DNA of 17,668 bases from T3Sed10-213 sp012519365 (lineage in GTDB: Bacteria > Planctomycetota > Phycisphaerae > Sedimentisphaerales > Anaerohalosphaeraceae). The stretch spans positions 1-17,668 of the forward strand of contig JAPXLV010000056.1 of assembly GCA_033809355.1 (NCBI GenBank). The letters are read 5' to 3'. The position numbers were made by a program, and so were the translations under genes. Positions 14,155 to 17,668 of the stretch are shown here, one piece after another (within the stretch, counting starts at the first letter, position 1; the number at the start of each line of letters is the position of its first letter). The notes beneath the pieces are model-generated. The model was not told the origin of the DNA, ran no database searches, and saw nothing but the letters and a program-made list of their open reading frames with translations.

Positions 14155-14183
14155 ATTATACCAACTTTACCGCCCCACGTCAA
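14155..14183 (-). promoter_or_regulatory. Near-consensus sigma70 promoter for pilB-pilT
   Basis: On the minus strand TTGACG (complement 14178-14183) and an exact TATAAT (complement 14155-14160) are separated by exactly 17 bases, with TGG before the -10. This is the best promoter in the window. The -35 overlaps the cinA stop codon (14180-14182). Predicted start is near 14148, leaving a leader of about 40 nt before the pilB ATG. Confidence 0.8.
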
Positions 14184-15421
14184 ATAGTCAATTCACGTCG
14201 CAACAGATTTAATGCCGTTTGGGTTGCACGAAGACGCACCGACGCCCTGCCGGCATTGGCAAAATGACACCGATGGACTCGGCATTGACCCTCATCCTGT
14301 ATACCAATATAGACAAGTCCAACGGGTTTTTGTTCCGTCCCTCCGCCGGGCCCGGCAATACCGGTTATGCTGATAACGCAATCGGCCCCGGATTGTTGGG
14401 CGGCCCCCTCGGCCATGGCCCTGGCAGTTGCCTCACTGACCGCCCCAAATCGCTCAATCACCTCAGGCGGCACCTTCAACTGATGGATTTTTGCCTGATT
14501 ACCATAGGTAATCCATCCGCAAATGTAATAATCACTGGAACCCGGCACATCCGTAATCAGCTTGCCGATAAGCCCGCCGGTGCACGATTCAGCTGTTACC
14601 AGCGTCTTATGTTGAGAACGCAATAAACGCCCGACTACCTCTTGAAGGGTATCTTCGCCACTTCCAAACACCAGCGGCCCAAGGATTTTTTCCAGTTCTT
14701 CACGCTCGGTGTTGAGCACTTGCTCTGCCTCGAGCGAAGAAGAGCCTGATGCGACTATTTGAAGGGTAATAATCCCTTCGCTGACAGTGCAGTTGACCAG
14801 CGGGTTTCGGCCACGTTGCATGCGATGACCCAACATCTCAGCGATTGTGGATTCGCCGGCTCCAAAACATCGCAAATTGACCGAACGAACCGTCGGCCCC
14901 TTGAGCCGCTGACAAATCCGCGGCATCACCGCGTTTTCGAACATCGCCTTCATTTCCCCGGGCACCCCCGGCATCAGGGCGATCAAGGTGTTTTCGGTTT
15001 CATACAATACCCCCGGCGCCGTCCCGCGCGGGTTGTCAATCGGCTCAGCCCCCTGCGGAATAGTTGCCTGAACCCGATTGCTCCGGGGCATTGTCATTCC
15101 GCGCGACGTAAAAAACGCCTCAATCTTCTCACCCAATTCAGGATGATAGACCAGCTCAACCCCCAAATACTCGGCCAGCGCCTCTCGTGTCAAATCATCA
15201 TCAGTCGGCCCCAGCCCTCCGGTCACCAACACAAAATCCGCCCTCCGAACTGCCTGCCGCAACGCCTCGACAATCTCGGCTGTTTCATCAGGCACCAACT
15301 GAACCGAAATCGTTTGGACGCCGACCTCGAACAAGCGACCGCTTAACCAAGCAGCATTGGTGTCCACGGTTTGGCCGCACAGCAATTCATTACCGATGCT
15401 CAGTAAACACGCACGGCTCAT
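14180..15421 (-). CDS. cinA: CinA family protein (nicotinamide-nucleotide amidohydrolase type)
   Basis: The 413-aa protein is full length for two-domain CinA. The N-terminal molybdopterin-binding-like (MoCF) domain has LSIGNELLCGQTVDTNA (7-23), TGGLGPTDDD (67-76) and MPGVPGEMKAMF (150-161). The C-terminal CinA domain has TAESCTGGLIGKLIT (276-290), with the catalytic-type Ser in ESCTGG, and TGIAGPGGGTEQKPVG (353-368). In other bacteria these domains have ADP-ribose pyrophosphatase and NMN deamidase activity and act in pyridine-nucleotide salvage; some CinA proteins are linked to competence. The ATG lies one base after the TAA of the dehydrogenase gene, so the two are translationally coupled. 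Its position next to pilus motor genes is suggestive of competence, but the separate pilB promoter weakens that. Confidence 0.95.
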   Translation of the reverse strand: MSRACLLSIGNELLCGQTVDTNAAWLSGRLFEVGVQTISVQLVPDETAEIVEALRQAVRRADFVLVTGGLGPTDDDLTREALAEYLGVELVYHPELGEKIEAFFTSRGMTMPRSNRVQATIPQGAEPIDNPRGTAPGVLYETENTLIALMPGVPGEMKAMFENAVMPRICQRLKGPTVRSVNLRCFGAGESTIAEMLGHRMQRGRNPLVNCTVSEGIITLQIVASGSSSLEAEQVLNTEREELEKILGPLVFGSGEDTLQEVVGRLLRSQHKTLVTAESCTGGLIGKLITDVPGSSDYYICGWITYGNQAKIHQLKVPPEVIERFGAVSEATARAMAEGAAQQSGADCVISITGIAGPGGGTEQKPVGLVYIGIQDEGQCRVHRCHFANAGRASVRLRATQTALNLLRRELTI

Positions 15422-15422
15422 C

Positions 15423-16487
15423 TTAGCCCACCTTTATCAACGCCTTGACCACCCCGTCACGATAGCCGGCAACCACCTCAAACGCCTCGGCGGTCTGCTC
15501 AAAGTCAAACGTATGGGTAATCATAAAGTCCAAATCGACCTTTTTTTGTGCGACCAAATCGATGGCTTTTTGCGTGCAGTGATTTTGCCGACGCACATTG
15601 ATAAGCGTGATTTCTTTTCGACGGATTAAATCCGGGCAAAAAGACACCCTATCTTCCCGCGGAATGCCGATTATCATCAACTTTCCGCCGGGTTTGAGCA
15701 TTTCCACGGCCTGATCGAGGGTTTCCTGCTGGCCGGCACATTCATAGACAATATCCAGCCCTTCCGGCTCCCGCTGCATAACAGCCCCGACCACATCCTC
15801 TGTTCGCGGACTGCCAACCCAATCGGCCCCCGCCTGTTGCGCTATAGCCATACGTTCCGGAATAATCTCCGTTACATAGGCAGTTTGTACCCCCTCGGCT
15901 TTGGCCGCCGCCAGGCAGCTCAGACCAATGGGCCCGGCACCCAAAACGCCAACCTTCATCGACATCCCGGCCGCCGACTGCTGCACCGCATAAACACCGA
16001 TGGCAAACGGCTCACACAACACCCCCTGCTGAAGCGTGATCTTCCCGTCGATCGGAAAACAACACTCTGCCGGCATCACCAGATATTCGCTCAGACAGCC
16101 CGGAAGCTGCCCCGGACAACCCAGAAACTTCAACTTCCGACACGTATGCGGACGCCCCGCTCGGCATTGATCACACATGTGACACGACACCGCCGGCTCT
16201 ACAACCACCGCCTGGCCGGCGGCAAGGGATGTTACCGCCGAACCGACCTCGACGACGACGGCCGAACATTCATGCCCAACCTGATACGGGTACTCAACGA
16301 CCTGACTGCCGATCCGTCCGGTTTCATAATAATGCACATCGCTGCCGCAAACCCCGACATATTTAATCTTCAATAAAACATCCGTTGGCCCCTGGACCCT
16401 CGGCCTTGGAATCTCTTTTAATTCAATGCGGCGAAGGGCAGTGAGCATTTGTGCTTTCATCGTGGCAGTTTTCATAGGTTTTTCCAA
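15423..16487 (-). CDS. Zinc-dependent medium-chain (sorbitol/threonine type) dehydrogenase
   Basis: This 354-aa NAD(P)-dependent MDR-family alcohol dehydrogenase oxidises a polyol or a similar alcohol. Catalytic zinc ligands are visible as C47 (GVCGSDVHYYETGRIG), H72-E73 (VGHE) and E159 (CEP). The structural zinc site is complete: C102, C105, C108 and C116 (CHMCDQC, then 7 residues, then C). The Rossmann fold has GVLGAGPIGL (180-189). The CGSDVHYY pattern resembles sorbitol and xylitol dehydrogenases; the exact substrate cannot be fixed. I use a TTG start at 16487 because AGGAG lies 8 nt upstream of it; ATG 16475 has no good ribosome site. The stop is one base before cinA. The link to cinA is probably only transcriptional. 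Confidence 0.93.
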   Translation of the reverse strand: MEKPMKTATMKAQMLTALRRIELKEIPRPRVQGPTDVLLKIKYVGVCGSDVHYYETGRIGSQVVEYPYQVGHECSAVVVEVGSAVTSLAAGQAVVVEPAVSCHMCDQCRAGRPHTCRKLKFLGCPGQLPGCLSEYLVMPAECCFPIDGKITLQQGVLCEPFAIGVYAVQQSAAGMSMKVGVLGAGPIGLSCLAAAKAEGVQTAYVTEIIPERMAIAQQAGADWVGSPRTEDVVGAVMQREPEGLDIVYECAGQQETLDQAVEMLKPGGKLMIIGIPREDRVSFCPDLIRRKEITLINVRRQNHCTQKAIDLVAQKKVDLDFMITHTFDFEQTAEAFEVVAGYRDGVVKALIKVG

Positions 16488-16500
16488 ATATTTTTCTCCT
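16487..16500 (-). promoter_or_regulatory. Ribosome binding site that selects a TTG start
   Basis: AGGAG (complement 16496-16500) is followed by AAAAATAT and then TTG (16487-16485). The 8-nt spacing is ideal for the TTG. The next in-frame ATG (16475) would be 20 nt away, too far for this site. Confidence 0.6.
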
Positions 16501-16796
16501 ATTTTGTTTTTCTCAATTTTTGAAAAAATTTTCCATTTTTTGCGCTAAAATCCTACCCCAAACAGCCTTCACATGAAAGTAAATTTATCGGCAGGTTGAG
16601 TGAGGCAATCACGGCAAGAGTAACTCGACTCGCGGACACTATTTAGCATTTGGGGGAATAATTTGGAAATCTGTTTTGGTGTGATGGGGGTTTTTGAACG
16701 ATAAAACAAACAGGTGGGTCGAAAATTACTTGTTGATTTAAGACTCCAATAATCCATAAACAAGTCTTGTTTTTTTCGCTAATTTAGGGGAATATC
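16501..16796. other. Divergent intergenic region between the dehydrogenase and the βγ-crystallin-like gene
   Basis: The gap is about 310 bp including the ribosome site of the leftward gene. Next to the dehydrogenase is a very A/T-rich stretch (16500-16545) with a weak TTTTTC/GAAAAA inverted repeat. The middle (16560-16690) shows no gene and no promoter I can support. The right end holds the leader structure at 16728-16776 and the AGGGG ribosome site (16786-16790). Promoters for both flanking genes must lie here but I cannot place them with confidence. Confidence 0.5.
16728..16776 (+). promoter_or_regulatory. Candidate attenuator-like leader with two competing stems and a T-tract
   Basis: ACTTGTT (16728-16734) can pair with AACAAGT (16759-16765). 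AAGACT (16740-16745) can pair with AGTCTT (16763-16768). The two stems share 16763-16765, so they exclude each other, and seven T residues follow at 16770-16776. The second stem would work as a terminator and the first as an antiterminator. The stems are short and A/T-rich with long loops, so this is only a candidate. Confidence 0.25.
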
Positions 16797-17564
16797 ATGG
16801 AAAAAACATTGTCTGCACTATGTCTGTATGCTGCGATGGGGATGCTAAGCCTTTGCAATGCCGATACGATTACTCTTGATAATGAGATACGGACGTACGC
16901 TTCGTTGAGCAATGCCACGGTGATCATGACCGGAACTTCAGAGTTGCATCTGACCCATTCAAGTACGCCCATGACCGGCTGTGTGATTCATCTGAATTCG
17001 CCCGATGCGTGGCTGTTTTTCTCCAATTTAAGACCTTCGGCCGTAAATACTGAGACCTATTTGAATCAGATTCGGGTCAACGGTGCCGCGGCGGTACTGA
17101 ACAGCACTGTTCGCATCGTTCAATACGAAGTCGGGACGGTGGTGATTCCGCACGGGCCAAACTATCAGCCTCTGCAAGTGTATAACGGCATCCATTTCAA
17201 CGGCACAGCGATGAATCTGGGCGTGTACACCTATCATCGCGATTCCCAACTGGGTGCAATGAACAACGCCATCAGTTCGTTCCGTCTAAAGCGCGGCTAT
17301 ATGGCAACCTTTGCCCAAGAAAGTGACGGCAGCGGCGTCGGCAAGGTGTATGTTGCGGATAGAAGAGACCTTGAAATCGGTCTAATGTCTCCCGACCTGG
17401 ACAACACGGTGTCCTTTGTACGCGTCTTTCCGTGGCGATGGACAAGTAAGAAAGGCTGGGCCGGCGGCGCATACGAGGCGGGGATGGTGGATTCGGCTTG
17501 GCGCTATGACTGGGACAATGCGGGACAATCAACATTAAATATTGAACCCGGATTTCCCAAGTAA
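16797..17564 (+). CDS. Secreted βγ-crystallin-like protein, probably a truncated glycosyl hydrolase
   Basis: The 255-aa protein has a Sec signal (about 1-22, LSLCNA|DT) and a Thr/Asn/Val-rich β segment (25-118). Residues about 126-210 read as two βγ-crystallin-type Greek keys. The first ends NNAISS (156-161), an exact match to the (N/D)(N/D)xx(S/T)S calcium motif; the second has DNTVSF (202-207), with the last Ser lost. After it, FPWRWTSKKGWAGG (211-224) and WRYDWDNAGQSTLNIE (235-250) resemble the start of the glycosyl-hydrolase catalytic core (Glyco_hydro_cc type) of planctomycete enzymes. The frame then diverges to PGFPK and stops where the catalytic domain should continue; the other two forward frames downstream also close quickly. 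AGGGG 6 nt before the ATG is a clear ribosome site. It may be a degraded gene or a free calcium/sugar-binding module. Confidence 0.72.
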   Translation: MEKTLSALCLYAAMGMLSLCNADTITLDNEIRTYASLSNATVIMTGTSELHLTHSSTPMTGCVIHLNSPDAWLFFSNLRPSAVNTETYLNQIRVNGAAAVLNSTVRIVQYEVGTVVIPHGPNYQPLQVYNGIHFNGTAMNLGVYTYHRDSQLGAMNNAISSFRLKRGYMATFAQESDGSGVGKVYVADRRDLEIGLMSPDLDNTVSFVRVFPWRWTSKKGWAGGAYEAGMVDSAWRYDWDNAGQSTLNIEPGFPK

Positions 17565-17650
17565 ATCCGTGCAAAAAGGTAAGATTTTGATAGTATAGGG
17601 CTTATGGATGCTGTCTACAACAGTTTTTGTGTTCAGATTTGGAGAACCTG

Positions 17651-17668
17651 ATGGGTGAAGCCAAAAAG
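17651..17668 (+). CDS. 5' end of a rightward gene, truncated by the window edge
   Basis: ATG at 17651 opens MGEAKK before the window ends. GGAG at 17641-17644 is 6 nt upstream, a good ribosome site. No product can be named. It lies 86 bp after the truncated βγ-crystallin-like gene, on the same strand. Confidence 0.5.

Noticed and set aside
17611..17628. Possible terminator after the βγ-crystallin-like gene: CTGT/ACAG stem followed by TTTTT
   Set aside because: The stem is only 4 bp, and the next gene starts within 30 bases on the same strand.
17540..17668. Frameshift that would restore a hydrolase domain after position 17550
   Set aside because: The two alternative forward frames give NPDFPSKSVQKG... 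and TRISQVNPCKK..., which end soon and do not look like the expected domain. A larger loss is more likely than a single frameshift.
1..17668. CRISPR arrays, tRNA or rRNA genes, insertion sequences, prophage or integrase genes
   Set aside because: No direct repeats with regular spacers, no tRNA-like cloverleaf, no rRNA signature and no transposase or integrase motif was seen on either strand.

Overview
The window is about 17.7 kb of ordinary, densely coding bacterial DNA. The content points to a planctomycete, probably of the Phycisphaerae type. The clues are a secreted protein with a PEP-CTERM tail, a cluster of large and divergent pseudopilins under two GspE/PilB-type ATPases and a PilT, and a secreted βγ-crystallin-like protein that resembles the front end of planctomycete glycosyl hydrolases. 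This assignment rests on family knowledge and gene style; no rRNA or other phylogenetic marker is present.

Layout. Positions 1-29 hold the first codons of a leftward gene that leaves the window. Positions 292-1185 (+) encode an exported FGE-sulfatase-fold (C-type-lectin-like) protein ending in a PEP-CTERM sorting tail. From 16487 down to 1354 everything reads leftward: a zinc-dependent medium-chain dehydrogenase, cinA, a PilB/GspE ATPase, PilT, a second GspE ATPase, GspF, and then seven proteins with type III (prepilin) signal peptides. The first four of those seven share a GspG-like C-terminus (320, 190, 315 and 293 aa); the last three are GspH-, GspI- and GspJ-like. At the right end, 16797-17564 (+) encodes a secreted βγ-crystallin-like protein that seems to lack the catalytic domain expected after it, and 17651-17668 (+) is the start of another gene.

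How the genes work together. The core of the window is the cytoplasmic and inner-membrane half of a type II secretion / type IV pilus machine: two assembly ATPases, one retraction-type ATPase, one polytopic platform protein and a pseudopilus set. Secretin, GspC/L/M (or PilM/N/O/P/Q), GspK and prepilin peptidase are not in the window and must lie elsewhere. Two promoters can be read. One is a near-consensus TTGACG-N17-TATAAT in front of the pilB/pilT pair. The other is an exact TATAAT in front of gspE, which overlaps the tail of an intrinsic terminator that closes the pilB-pilT unit. The locus therefore looks like two adjacent transcription units, one with the pilB/pilT motors and one with gspE, gspF and the pseudopilins.

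The most unusual part is the pseudopilin set. Three GspG-like proteins are about twice the usual GspG length and share central blocks not found in classical GspG. Three of the seven pseudopilins have Ala instead of Gly before the processing site. One looks like a chimera of a GspH-type head and a GspG-type tail. Two carry an extra DxDGDG calcium-type loop. Both GspE-type ATPases carry tandem N-terminal repeats resembling the MshEN cyclic-di-GMP-binding motif.
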